64,000 nt of DNA, taken from Rhodanobacter sp. B05. GTDB lineage: Bacteria > Pseudomonadota > Gammaproteobacteria > Xanthomonadales > Rhodanobacteraceae. The notes beneath the pieces were generated by a model. That model was not told where the DNA came from. It was given only the letters and a program-made list of their open reading frames with translations, and made no database searches. The position numbers were made by a program, and so were the translations under genes. Every line of letters starts with the position of its first letter. The first letter of the stretch is position 1. The DNA is taken from contig NZ_MUNU01000010.1 of assembly GCF_002001085.1 (NCBI RefSeq), positions 124,001 to 188,000 on the forward strand. Reading direction: 5' to 3'. Of the stretch, positions 48,844 through 58,240 are shown one piece after another.

Positions 48844-49095
48844 TCAGCGAAGGCGGACCGGCAACCCGCGAGGGAACGGGTTGCCGGCCGATGGGTGAGG
48901 ATCGGGGATGTCGATCCGGGGCTTCACGCTCAACACGCAGTCATTGATCTGCCCGTCCCGCGGAAGTGTTTGAAGACCGAATTTGCCGGTCCGCCTGGTA
49001 TCGATCGGATTCGAGGCGGCAGTCAGCGACACGCACCTGCGACGTGAGCCGGCATGCACGTCTTGTCGAGCGGCACTGCCGATCCCGTCGTTCAC
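48844..49095 (-). pseudogene. Remnant of a TonB-dependent receptor gene (start region)
   Basis: A GTG at 49095 with ribosome site GGAGGGGAGCCAA opens an 83-codon frame beginning VNDGIGSAARQDVHAG. The intact receptor at 54491 also starts GTG with GGAGGGGCAACAG and reads VNDRSSNKVRQQTSAQ. Both starts lie about 190 bp from a copy of the same 58-bp upstream element. Beyond the first 25 codons no receptor sequence is recognisable. This fits a receptor gene that lost nearly all of its coding region, leaving its promoter and leader in front of GH74. Confidence 0.6.
48858..48887 (-). terminator. Perfect hairpin between the receptor relic and GH74
   Basis: Arms 48858-48868 and 48877-48887 form an 11-bp perfect stem (CCGGCAACCCG) with an 8-nt loop, 19 bp before the GH74 start. 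A similar hairpin follows the intact receptor at 51434-51463. It may be an attenuator that lowers expression of the downstream enzymes relative to the receptor, or an mRNA stabiliser. No T-run is present. Confidence 0.5.
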
Positions 49096-49281
49096 TTGGC
49101 TCCCCTCCGATGATGGTTTGCTGACTGCAGGACTTGAACATGTCGACCCGCTTGCCAGCGATCGGCCGGGCGACAACAACGTTCACGAAATGGCTCGTGC
49201 ATGCGCACGACCTGCTTCGCCATGAAACGTGCGACATGGTCTGAACCGTGCAACATGCATGCTCCGGTGGTGGGCGCGGAG

Positions 49282-49339
49282 ATGCAATTACAAAATTGGC
49301 CAGGTTGCCTGATGTTTCTTCTTTTGCACTTGCCGCAAT
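49282..49339 (-). promoter_or_regulatory. Conserved 58-bp regulatory element, copy C (GH74 operon)
   Basis: It matches copies at 54683-54740 and 61268-61325 over 58 bp without a gap. The core is GCAATTACAAAATTGG (49284-49299), a slightly degenerate version of the palindrome in the other copies, followed by TTCTTCTTTTGCACTTGCCGC. It lies about 190 bp upstream of the receptor relic start. The rest of 49340-49533 shows nothing else. Confidence 0.7.
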
Positions 49340-49533
49340 AGGCAGCTGTTTGCTGCCGTCGGATACGTGCAACGGCCCGCACGTCCCATTGGTTCAACCT
49401 GTTTCGTTACCAGGGAAACGGTGGCTGCTCTTGCGCGCGACGGCACTCGATGGCGCTGCGCAAGAGCGTGCTTCGACAAGCTCGGCAGTGGGTTCGGTTC
49501 AGATCGCCGCCATATCGAGCACCACGATGCTGC

Positions 49534-51231
49534 TCAATGACCCTGTGTCTTGTGCGAGCCGACGCTGGCCGCTGACGGCAGACAGGCGTAGGGACCAAAC
49601 GTGGTGCCGGTGAAACCACCTGCCCTTGCGGCGCTCAGCAGGCTGGCGTCCAGCCCTCGCAGCAGTACGTGCCAGGCGCCTGCGTTGACGGCGTAAAGGA
49701 CGTCCAGGCGCGGACCATCCACCTTGAATCGGATGGAGACAGCGGCGATCTTGCCGGGCAAGTCGACATGGCCGAGCGCGACACCCGCCAGCGGATCGTC
49801 CTTGCTCGCGCGCCGATACAACGCCAGCACGTCGCCCGACGCATGGCGGACGATGCCCGCCGCATAGAAATGGGTTTCGTTCTGCAACATGGCGAGCCCC
49901 GCCTGTTCGCCGAGACTGATCCCGCGCACATCGAACCGGGCATCGATCGTCGCCCGGTGATGCTGCAGCCGATGCGCCACATAGGCTGGCTGGGCGGACG
50001 TGTCGTCGCCCAGCGGCACCGCCGACGGCTGGATACGCAGGCCTTCCCTGCCGGTGGCATACCAGGGCTTGCGTGGAGGGTGGAGCGTCATCCACTGCAT
50101 GGGCAAGGTCGGCGCACGGAAGCGCTCGGTCCAATGGAAAGGCCCGTTCATCGGCACCGCTTGCACCTCGCGAGGCAAGTCGGGTCGCTGTTCCACCAGG
50201 GGAACCGACTTGCCGTACGGCAGGATGACTGGCCAGCCGTCGTGCCATGTTACCGGCAGCAGGAAGGTCTCACGGCCCAGGTTGTACTGGTTCCCGCGGT
50301 AAGGCCGCGTCCCCAGGAATACCGCCCACCAGGACCCGTCCTTCAACTCGACCAACTGCGCGTGCCCCGTCGACGTCACCGGATGCGGCCGGCCGGGCGC
50401 AAGGTCGCGCTGGGTCAGTATCGGATTGCCATCCCACGGCACGTAGGGGCCGGTGACCTTGCGGCTGCGATAGATCATCTCGGCATGCTGTTCGCCGGTA
50501 CCGCCCTCGGCCGTGTTCAGGTAGTAGTAGCCGCCACGGCGAAACAGGTGCGGCCCCTCGACATATTGCGGTTGGGTGGCGGGGTTCGCGCCGCCATCCA
50601 CCAGCACCTTGCGCGGACCGATCATCTTCATCGTGGCGAGGTCGAGTTGCTGGATCCAGATCGCGCGATGCCCTTCGTAGCGCGGCTTGCCTTCAGGCAT
50701 GCCGTTGTTCACCACCCACGCGGTGCCGTCCTGGTCGAAAAACAGCGAGGGATCGATCCCTTCGAATCCCAGCCAGACGGGGTTTGACCACGGCCCGGCG
50801 GGATGCTTCGCCGTGATCAGGTAATTCCCCTTGTCGCAATAAAAGCAGGTATTCGTGACGTAGAACGTGTCGCCGTGGTGGCTGATTGACGCGGCGAACA
50901 AGCCGCCGGTCAATTCGCCATGGCCGTAATCGATCTGGCCGGGTCGGTCGATCGCATTGCCGAGTTGCGTCCAGTCGACCAGATCCCGACTGTGGAATAC
51001 GGGCAGCCCGGGAAAGTAGCCAAACGTGGAGTTGACCAGGTAGAAATCATCACCGACCCGGGTGACGGACGGATCGGGGTAGAAACCCGTCAATACCGGA
51101 TTGCGGTATTGCGTCGGCGAAGGCACCGGGCCGGCATCGTCACCCCGATAGCTGATTTGCTTCACCACGACGGATGCGGCAGCCATGTGGCACAGCAGCG
51201 TGCAAAGCAGGCCGAGCATGAATCGTTTCAT
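49534..51231 (-). CDS. GH43 arabinofuranosidase/xylosidase (subfamily 12-like), exported
   Basis: This 565-residue protein has a signal peptide (about 1-19). The five-bladed propeller starts NPVLTGFYPDPSVTRVGDDFYL with the catalytic base Asp, has FEGIDPSLFFD for the pKa-modulating Asp and QYVEGPHLF for the acid Glu. A C-terminal GH43-associated beta-sandwich covers about 330-565. GH43_12-type enzymes act as alpha-L-arabinofuranosidases in xyloglucan loci of Bacteroides. It follows the TonB receptor by 272 bp, with a hairpin between, and is probably co-transcribed. Confidence 0.86.
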   Translation of the reverse strand: MKRFMLGLLCTLLCHMAAASVVVKQISYRGDDAGPVPSPTQYRNPVLTGFYPDPSVTRVGDDFYLVNSTFGYFPGLPVFHSRDLVDWTQLGNAIDRPGQIDYGHGELTGGLFAASISHHGDTFYVTNTCFYCDKGNYLITAKHPAGPWSNPVWLGFEGIDPSLFFDQDGTAWVVNNGMPEGKPRYEGHRAIWIQQLDLATMKMIGPRKVLVDGGANPATQPQYVEGPHLFRRGGYYYLNTAEGGTGEQHAEMIYRSRKVTGPYVPWDGNPILTQRDLAPGRPHPVTSTGHAQLVELKDGSWWAVFLGTRPYRGNQYNLGRETFLLPVTWHDGWPVILPYGKSVPLVEQRPDLPREVQAVPMNGPFHWTERFRAPTLPMQWMTLHPPRKPWYATGREGLRIQPSAVPLGDDTSAQPAYVAHRLQHHRATIDARFDVRGISLGEQAGLAMLQNETHFYAAGIVRHASGDVLALYRRASKDDPLAGVALGHVDLPGKIAAVSIRFKVDGPRLDVLYAVNAGAWHVLLRGLDASLLSAARAGGFTGTTFGPYACLPSAASVGSHKTQGH

Positions 51232-51433
51232 TGCGCTTCCCTCTTGGGCGCCGGGTGAGCCGCCGAAACATGCGACGGCTCATACGCTGCCCACAGCCTT
51301 CGCCGCCCATCACGACCGCTCGAAAATGACGCCGATCTTTCCGGACAGCTCGAAGAAACGCTTCCTCAGGCTTGCCGCTATCCCGGCCCGCGCGCTGAAC
51401 TTGGCTGGGATGCGGTGAGGCTTTCCGGCGCCC

Positions 51434-51463
51434 GGCAAGGCACCCGACGCCGGATGCCTTGCC
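51434..51463 (-). terminator. Hairpin between the TonB receptor and GH43
   Basis: GGCAAGGCA (51434-51442) and TGCCTTGCC (51455-51463) form a perfect 9-bp stem with a 12-nt loop, 40 bp past the receptor stop. Its position equals that of the hairpin at 48858-48887 relative to the receptor relic. It probably reduces read-through into GH43. Confidence 0.5.
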
Positions 51464-51503
51464 CCATGCCGAAACCCTCACCGACGGCTCAGGCACTGCA
51501 CGA

Positions 51504-54491
51504 TCAGAACGTCGCGCGCAGCGTCAGCGCATAACGGGTGTCGTTCACGTACCAGGAAGTGATGTGCTTGCCGGCTCCATTCTGATACATGATCGTGCGC
51601 TGTTCGGCGTTGTTGAGGTTGTTCATCTCCAGGCCGAGCTTCACGTGCTTGTTGAACGAGTAGAAGATCGACCCGTCCAGCTGGCCGTAGGCATCGGCGA
51701 ATACCGGCAGCTTCCACGGAATGTTGTTGTCGGTACCGTTGTAGCCGTTCGGACCGATCGACAGCAGATACTGGCTGCGCCAGTTGTAGGCCAGCCGGAT
51801 CTGCCACGGACCGTGCTCGTAGAAGCCCGCGACATTGAGCGAGTCCCTCGACAGGCCATCCGCCGGGAGGCTGCCGTAGGTGGAACCATCCGTATCCAGC
51901 GGCACCGCCGTCGTGTCGTTCGGCACATGGGTCCTGCTGCGGATGTAGGTGTAGTTCGCCGACATGCCGAAGCCCTTGACCGGAAGGAAATCGAAGAACT
52001 CGTTCCAGCCGATTTCCGCGCCATTGATCGTCGCCTTGCCAATGTTCACCGGACGGGTGATCAGATACTGATAGTTGTTGCCATCGATACCTGGATACGT
52101 CACGAACTCCGACTCGTTGCGGAAATAGTTGCTTAGCGACTTGCGGAACAGATTGATCCAAGCCATGCCGCCGCGGGCCTGATCGAAGTACCACTCCAGC
52201 GACAGATCGAACTGGTTGGCCTTCATCGGCGTCAGGTACGGATTGCTGTTGGACGTGCCCGTCAGCGTCAGCTTGTCGATCGGCAGGGTGGTGGTGCCGG
52301 GTGGCGGCGTATAGCCTGACACTACGCCGGCATTGAGAATCTGATAGGCCTGCATCTGGCTGAAGTCCGGCCGCGCAACCGCCTTGGAAAAGGCGAAACG
52401 CGTGATCAGGTTCGGCGCGAACTCCCACTTCACGTTCAAGCTGGGCAGGATGTCGGTGTACTCGTTGCGGGCGCTGATGGGCGAGGTCTGGCCCGTGCCC
52501 AGATAGGGCGCCAAACTCTGGTTGGGATACACCAGGAAGCCTTGGGCGGCATTCGTGGTCCGCACCGCACGCACGCCGATATTGCCGCTCAGATTGGCAT
52601 CGTCCACCCCGAAGTCGAGCATGGCGTACGCCGCGTAGGTCTTTTCGTGCTGAAGATTGGTGTGCGCGGCATCGAGCAGCGTTTGCTTGTACGGTACGTC
52701 ATACCCGCTGCCGGCGAGGTAATACGGAATGGCAGCGTTGTGGATGTCCGCGTAGCTGGCCGGGTAGCCCAGCGCGGTCGACGGCACCGGTGCATAGAAC
52801 GCACCGGGTATCCCGGCGCCACCCCGGTAGAAGTTGTTGAACGTGTCCAGGTGTACCAGGCTGGTATTGACCTTGCCGTTCAAGTCCAGGCCGGGCAGGG
52901 CACCGCTGGGTATTGCCCAGCCCTGCATCCAGGTCTGGAACACGGGCACCCAGTTGTAGCCGGTATCGATGTTGTCGGCAAAGCGGTTGGTCAGGCGCAC
53001 GCCTCCCCTCACCCCCTGCACGAACCCGTCGTCGAAGCTGTGCTTGATGTCGGCGCGCCAGGCCAGTTCTTTCGCATAGTTCTGATCCTGGTGATCCATG
53101 GTGAACCCCCAGTAGTAATTGGCGGGGTTGCCGGTGAAGTCGGAATCGACGCCGATGTGCGGTGGCTTGGTGCCGTTCAGCGCGACGTCGATGTAGGGCA
53201 CGTTGGTGCCCAGGGACACCGTGGAATCCAGGCTGTTGGTGGTGGCCTTGACGAACTGCACCGCGCTGGTGAGTTCGGTGGCGGTTCCCAGCCGCCACTT
53301 CATCCCGGTGGAGAAGTCGGTGGTCTTGGAGTGGCTGTTGGATGCGCGGATATCGGTGCCCATCGGCATGCCGCCGGGCTGCGTGAGGCGACCGGACTGG
53401 AACACCCCGCCATTGACCTGGCTCGGCTGGCTGGCGTCCACCGCCACCTGCGTCGGGTCGTTGCTCACGAAGATCGCATCCTCGTTCCAGACCTCGTGGT
53501 ATTTGCTCTGGAACGCGGTGGCGTAAAAGTCAAGATTGTCGGTGGGACGCCACTGGTAGGCCAGGTAGGTGCCATCGCGCTTTCGATCGTAGAGCAGAGT
53601 GCGCCAGTCGGCGCCGCGCGGTACCCAGGTGCCACTGGCGTTCTTGAAGAACGGCCGCACGAACAGGCCATCGGTACGCGTGGACAGTTGGGAGTCGGCG
53701 ACATCGATGAGGAAACCCATCTCGCCGAGGCTGGTGTGCCAGCGATTGCTGTAGAGCACCGAGCCGGACGGCTTGTACTTCTCGACGAAGTTGCCATAGT
53801 TCTCGCTGACGGAAGCGGCGATCTTCTGGCCCTGGAAGTCGAACGGCATGAAAGTGCGCAGGTTCACCGTGCCGCCCAGGCCGCCCTCGATCATGTCGGC
53901 CGTCTGGTTCTTGTAGACGTCGACGCCGGACATCAATTCCGGCGGCACGTCCTGGAAGCTAAGGGCGCGCCCGCCGTTGGCGGAGAAACTGTCGCCGCCA
54001 TTCAGTTCGGAACGCACCTGCGTGAGGCCGCGCACCTGCACGCCATTGCCTTCGGCGGAGAAGTGTTCCGGATCGCCCTGGGAGAGGAAATGGTCGATGG
54101 TGACGCCGGGAATGCGCGCCAGGGTGTCAGTGACGCTGCGATCCGGCAGCGCACCGATGTCCGTGGCGGACACCGAATCGACGAACGTGTCGGCGTAGCG
54201 TTTGACGTCCTGCGCCGCCTCGACGGATGCGCGGATGCCGGTGACCACGACCGCGCCGAGTTGGGTCGCGCCCTTTTTCTGATTCGTTCTGGCCTTCTTG
54301 GTGACCGCCTTCGATGGGACGGCCTGGTCCGCGCCTTGGCTGCCGGCGGCGGTGGGCGTGGCCTGCTGTGCCCAGGCTTGCGCCGGCACGTAGAGCATCG
54401 CCACGCTCATCGCGATGGCCATCGAAAGACCCGTGCGCCGCAGCTGCGCGGATGTCTGTTGCCGAACCTTGTTGCTGGACCGATCGTTCAC
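51504..54491 (-). CDS. TonB-dependent outer-membrane receptor (oligosaccharide uptake)
   Basis: This 995-residue receptor starts at GTG 54491, preceded by GGAGGGGCAACAG; the frame upstream of that is not coding. The long signal peptide ends near YVPAQAWAQ. The plug domain begins GAVVVTGIRASVEAAQDVKR, a carbohydrate-type TonB receptor signature of Xanthomonads and Caulobacter. The N-terminal TonB box region is TQLGAVVVTG, and the C-terminus ends in aromatic Phe (YALTLRATF). It likely imports xyloglucan or xylan oligosaccharides cut outside the cell. No SusD partner is present, as usual in this phylum. Confidence 0.93.
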   Translation of the reverse strand: MNDRSSNKVRQQTSAQLRRTGLSMAIAMSVAMLYVPAQAWAQQATPTAAGSQGADQAVPSKAVTKKARTNQKKGATQLGAVVVTGIRASVEAAQDVKRYADTFVDSVSATDIGALPDRSVTDTLARIPGVTIDHFLSQGDPEHFSAEGNGVQVRGLTQVRSELNGGDSFSANGGRALSFQDVPPELMSGVDVYKNQTADMIEGGLGGTVNLRTFMPFDFQGQKIAASVSENYGNFVEKYKPSGSVLYSNRWHTSLGEMGFLIDVADSQLSTRTDGLFVRPFFKNASGTWVPRGADWRTLLYDRKRDGTYLAYQWRPTDNLDFYATAFQSKYHEVWNEDAIFVSNDPTQVAVDASQPSQVNGGVFQSGRLTQPGGMPMGTDIRASNSHSKTTDFSTGMKWRLGTATELTSAVQFVKATTNSLDSTVSLGTNVPYIDVALNGTKPPHIGVDSDFTGNPANYYWGFTMDHQDQNYAKELAWRADIKHSFDDGFVQGVRGGVRLTNRFADNIDTGYNWVPVFQTWMQGWAIPSGALPGLDLNGKVNTSLVHLDTFNNFYRGGAGIPGAFYAPVPSTALGYPASYADIHNAAIPYYLAGSGYDVPYKQTLLDAAHTNLQHEKTYAAYAMLDFGVDDANLSGNIGVRAVRTTNAAQGFLVYPNQSLAPYLGTGQTSPISARNEYTDILPSLNVKWEFAPNLITRFAFSKAVARPDFSQMQAYQILNAGVVSGYTPPPGTTTLPIDKLTLTGTSNSNPYLTPMKANQFDLSLEWYFDQARGGMAWINLFRKSLSNYFRNESEFVTYPGIDGNNYQYLITRPVNIGKATINGAEIGWNEFFDFLPVKGFGMSANYTYIRSRTHVPNDTTAVPLDTDGSTYGSLPADGLSRDSLNVAGFYEHGPWQIRLAYNWRSQYLLSIGPNGYNGTDNNIPWKLPVFADAYGQLDGSIFYSFNKHVKLGLEMNNLNNAEQRTIMYQNGAGKHITSWYVNDTRYALTLRATF

Positions 54492-54682
54492 CTGTTGCCC
54501 CTCCCAATGGTTGTTCGCTGACCGCGGGACCTTCACTACGGGCCGGCGCATCGACGATGGCTCCCGCTGCAACGGCATTCCCCGGATGACTCTTGCGGAC
54601 GCACCACCCGTTTCTCTCGGAAACACGCCATGTGGTCTCGGCGGTGCGTTACGTGTTGCATGCTGCGGTGGCGGGTGCAAGG

Positions 54683-54740
54683 GCGCAATTACGAAATTGT
54701 CCAGCGCGACTCACGATTCTTCTTTTGCGTTTGCCGCAAA
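54683..54740 (-). promoter_or_regulatory. Conserved 58-bp regulatory element, copy B (TonB receptor)
   Basis: It differs from copy A (61268-61325) at about seven of 58 positions. The core palindrome-like GCAATTACGAAATTGT is at 54685-54700, followed by TTCTTCTTTTGCGTTTGCCGC. It ends about 190 bp before the receptor start, leaving a long 5' leader. In the 358 bp from 54741 to 55098 I see no gene. Confidence 0.75.
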
Positions 54741-55098
54741 ACAGCGGCAAATGCGGCGGTTCCGCGCCCGTGTTCGATGCGTCGCGATGGGTCAACACGG
54801 TCCGCCATCGAGACGCGCAGGCAGCTCGACATGTGCACCGCTGAGCACGCGATCACGCACTCACGATGGGGAATCCGTGGTCATGCGATGCGCGATCCTG
54901 ATCGACTGCGCATCATGCGGCACGACCGCCACTGATCGGCGCTGGCTGCCGCCAGCGTTGCCGGTGTGTCGTGTTGCAGGCCAGCAAAACAGCCGTGACG
55001 TGACACACGAAAACTGTTCGCTTTCCACGGAATCAAACCCTTCGCGACGACCCGCCAGCAGGCATTGACGTCGATCATCGACCGGCCCGGCAGTTCGT

Positions 55099-56748
55099 TC
55101 AGCTCGGATCGAGCGCGCGGTACGTGAAATCGCGTACCACAAGGCTGCCTTCGTTCGCGCTGTAGATGCCGATCCTCAGGCCGAGGAAACCCCCGAAGAC
55201 ATTGTGGTGCAGGCCGGAGACTTCCATGCGCAGGCCGTGCAGGACCCAGGTCTTGCCGTCGTCATGGGAGTGATGAAAGGTGATGACGTTGCGATCATTG
55301 GTCAACCGTATGCGTACGCTGGAGGTCGGCATCGGCGAGCGCATCCAGGGCAGCTCGTCGGCGTATTCGAACGTCTTCAGTTCGCGCGGCGAGAATCCGA
55401 TGCCGACGAAAGCCTTGGGGCTGTAGTACAGCAGCAGGCCGCCTTCGGCGTTGCCGACCAGGTCTAGAGCGACTTCCGCGACATAGGAGCGATCGCCGGG
55501 TATGCAGAACAGTGGCGTGCTGTCTACAGGCGAGGTTCCGGTAGACGCGAGATGCAGTCCGCCCGCTTCATGACGAACCCGTTGCATCCCGCTCGACCGG
55601 GGGTCGTGAAGGCTCCACTGCACGCCGAACTTGTTGCTCGAGAAGTCATCCGAGAGTGCCAGCCCCGCCGGACTGCTGGCACCGCCGCGTGACTTTGGCA
55701 ACGGCCGCGAAAGGTCGCCACCGGTGACCTGGAACCAGCCGTCGGCGGTCCACTCCATCGGCTCCAGCAGAGTTTGCCGGCCAAGCGTGCGGAAGCCGTT
55801 TTCGTAACCGTGATACACCATCCACCAGTCACCTCCTGGCCCTTCGACCAGGCTGGCGTGGCCGCGCGACCACCATGGCTCGTCCACCGACTTTGTGCGC
55901 ACCAACGGGTTATGCGGGTAGTTCTCCCAGGGGCCATGCACCGACCGTGATCGCGCCGCGATCACCATGTGGCTGGTGGGTGGGCCTGCGGTGCCGCCGA
56001 CGGCACTGATCAGATAGAACCAGCCTCCGTGGCGAAGCAGCTTGGGGCCTTCGGGGGCGAAGTCCTCCACTACCCAGTCCTGCGGATATTGCCAGGGGGT
56101 ATACGCATGTTCGAGCGTGCCGTCGGTGGCCAGACCGTCGTCGGTGAGCCGGATCATGCGGATGCCATTGACGAACAGATAGCGCCTGCCATCCTCGCCC
56201 ACGACATGGCCGGGATCGATGCATCCGGCGATCTTCATATCGATCGGGTCGCTCCAGGGGCCTTCGATGTGCTCGGCCCGGATCACGTGGATCGACCAGT
56301 CCCCGCCGTCGACCGCTGCAGGGATGTAGATGAAGTATTTGCCCTGATGTTTGCACAGGTCCACCGCAAACACGTTGCCCAGTGGCTTGTTCAGCGCCGC
56401 CGTCAGTGGTGTCCAGTTGAGCAGGTCCGTGGAATGCCAGATGACCAGGCCGGGGCACGCCTGGAAGGGCGTGAATGTCATGTAGTAGTCGTTGCCGTCC
56501 TTGAGGATGGTCGGATCGGGGTGATCGCCGGCAACGATGGGATTCAGATAGGTCCCATTGCCCAGATCGGCGCGGCGCTGACCCTCGATGCCGGTCCGCC
56601 AGGCAGGCGCCGCCACATGGTCGGGGCCGCACACGACGGCGGTGGCTGTCCTTGCGGTGGCTGCCCTTAGCGAAAGCGGTGCGGCCGCCGCACCCACCAC
56701 CAGCAACTTGAAGACATCACGACGGGACGCATCCACCATGCTGATCAC
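55099..56748 (-). CDS. GH43 beta-xylosidase/arabinofuranosidase with Tat-type signal
   Basis: This protein of about 549 residues has a Tat-like leader (SRRDVFKLLVVG). The GH43 propeller begins LNPIVAGDHPDPTILKDGNDYY, with IAGCIDPGHVVG and DFAPEGPKLLRH carrying the other two acidic residues. A C-terminal beta-sandwich (about 350-549) follows. The start overlaps the stop of the xylose-type transporter by 4 nt, so it belongs to the xylAB operon and likely releases xylose from xylo-oligosaccharides. A second ATG three codons later is also possible. Confidence 0.87.
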   Translation of the reverse strand: MISMVDASRRDVFKLLVVGAAAAPLSLRAATARTATAVVCGPDHVAAPAWRTGIEGQRRADLGNGTYLNPIVAGDHPDPTILKDGNDYYMTFTPFQACPGLVIWHSTDLLNWTPLTAALNKPLGNVFAVDLCKHQGKYFIYIPAAVDGGDWSIHVIRAEHIEGPWSDPIDMKIAGCIDPGHVVGEDGRRYLFVNGIRMIRLTDDGLATDGTLEHAYTPWQYPQDWVVEDFAPEGPKLLRHGGWFYLISAVGGTAGPPTSHMVIAARSRSVHGPWENYPHNPLVRTKSVDEPWWSRGHASLVEGPGGDWWMVYHGYENGFRTLGRQTLLEPMEWTADGWFQVTGGDLSRPLPKSRGGASSPAGLALSDDFSSNKFGVQWSLHDPRSSGMQRVRHEAGGLHLASTGTSPVDSTPLFCIPGDRSYVAEVALDLVGNAEGGLLLYYSPKAFVGIGFSPRELKTFEYADELPWMRSPMPTSSVRIRLTNDRNVITFHHSHDDGKTWVLHGLRMEVSGLHHNVFGGFLGLRIGIYSANEGSLVVRDFTYRALDPS

Positions 56749-58163
56749 CCCGGCATCTGTTCGAGTTCCTTACCGTTCGTCTCGTTGACATACTTGAGCA
56801 CGAAGATCACCGACAGCAGCGCGGCGAAGGCGTAGATGCCATAGGCGGCGGCCAAGCCGATGCCGGCGAGCAGGATCGGAAAGGTGATCGTGATGGCGAA
56901 GTTCGCCGTCCATTGCGCCGCGCCGGCGGCCGCCAGCGCGGAGCCGCGGATCTGGTTGGGAAACATCTCGCCCAGCATCACCCACATCACCGGGCCCCAC
57001 GAAACATTGAAGAACACCACGTAGGCGTTCGCTGCCACCAGCGCCAGCACGCCCATCGGCCCGGACAAGGCCAGCTGGCCGCCGGCCCCTGTGCCGGCAC
57101 TGGCGAAGGCAAAGGCGACCACGGCCAGGGTCACCGTCATGCCGGCCGAGCCGATCCACAGCAAGGGCTTGCGCCCGATCCGGTCGATCAGCATCAACGC
57201 CACCAGACAGGCGCCGATGCTCAAGCCTCCCGACAGCACATTGATCAGCAAGGCATCACTTTCGGAGAACCCTACCGCCTGCCACAGCACGGCGCCGTAG
57301 TAGAACACCACGTTGATGCCGACCAGTTGCTGGAACGTGGCCAGGCCGATGCCGACCCAGACGATCGGCCGAATCCGCCGGCGGGTCTGGTCGAACAGGT
57401 CGCGCAGTCGCGGGCGGTGATCCGCTGCCAGCGAGCCCTGGATGTCAGCCAAGGTGAGCCGCGCGGTGAGCTCACCGTAGAGGCGCGTCAACACCTTCAG
57501 CGCCTGCTCCTTGCGACCCTTGGCCACGAGGTAGCGCGGGCTCTCCGGAATGCCCGCCAGCGCCAGCAGGAACAGCACGGCCGGAATCATCTCGATCCAG
57601 AACATCCAGCGCCAGGCCTCGAAGCCCCACCACAGCGGATTGACCGAAGCCCCGGCGATGCCCGCCAGCGCGTAGTTGCTGAGGAAGGCCGCAAACAAGC
57701 CGGAAATGATCGCGATCTGCTGCACGGTGGCCAGCCGGCCGCGATAACGCGCCGGCGACACCTCGCTGATGTAGGCCGGCGACATCACGCTGGCGGCACC
57801 CACGGCCAGGCCGCCGATGATCCGGTAGATCACGAAGGCAGTGGACGTGCCGGCGATACCCGATCCCCAACCGGAAATGATGAAACACACGGCCGCGACA
57901 ATCAGCACGCTGCGACGGCCGTACATGTCGGCCATGCGCCCGGCAAAAAATGCACCGACAGCGCATCCCAGCAGCATCGAGGCGACGTTGAAGCCGGTGC
58001 CGAAGGAATTCGCATGAAAGGCCTTCTGCAGACCCTCGACCGTGCCGTTGATGACACCACTATCGAAACCGAACAGGAAGCCGCCGATCGTGGCGACCAG
58101 GCTGATCAGCACGATGAAACCGGTGTTTTCGCTGCTTTCCCGTGTTGCGACGGCAACGTTCAT
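56745..58163 (-). CDS. MFS D-xylose:H+ symporter, XylE type
   Basis: This 472-residue, 12-helix sugar porter has GGFLFGFDSGVINGT, GRRSVLIV, PESPRYL, QQLVGINVVFYYGAVLW and ETNGKELEQMPG. This is the XylE/glucose-like branch and distinct from the two GalP/AraE-like transporters in the window. Start ATG at 58163 has AAGGGGAAC upstream. It is 77 bp after xylB and overlaps the GH43 start, so xylose is the probable substrate. Confidence 0.9.
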   Translation of the reverse strand: MNVAVATRESSENTGFIVLISLVATIGGFLFGFDSGVINGTVEGLQKAFHANSFGTGFNVASMLLGCAVGAFFAGRMADMYGRRSVLIVAAVCFIISGWGSGIAGTSTAFVIYRIIGGLAVGAASVMSPAYISEVSPARYRGRLATVQQIAIISGLFAAFLSNYALAGIAGASVNPLWWGFEAWRWMFWIEMIPAVLFLLALAGIPESPRYLVAKGRKEQALKVLTRLYGELTARLTLADIQGSLAADHRPRLRDLFDQTRRRIRPIVWVGIGLATFQQLVGINVVFYYGAVLWQAVGFSESDALLINVLSGGLSIGACLVALMLIDRIGRKPLLWIGSAGMTVTLAVVAFAFASAGTGAGGQLALSGPMGVLALVAANAYVVFFNVSWGPVMWVMLGEMFPNQIRGSALAAAGAAQWTANFAITITFPILLAGIGLAAAYGIYAFAALLSVIFVLKYVNETNGKELEQMPG

Positions 58164-58240
58164 GCCTGTTCCCCTTGATAGAATTTCTGCGTGACCGACT
58201 GGAGAATCGACTGTAGCAGTGGGCCGGGTCCGGCTCGCCC

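Noticed and set aside
49096..49281. Riboswitch in the long leader of the receptor relic
   Set aside because: The conserved positions are explained by shared ancestry with the intact receptor leader; no known riboswitch fold is recognisable.
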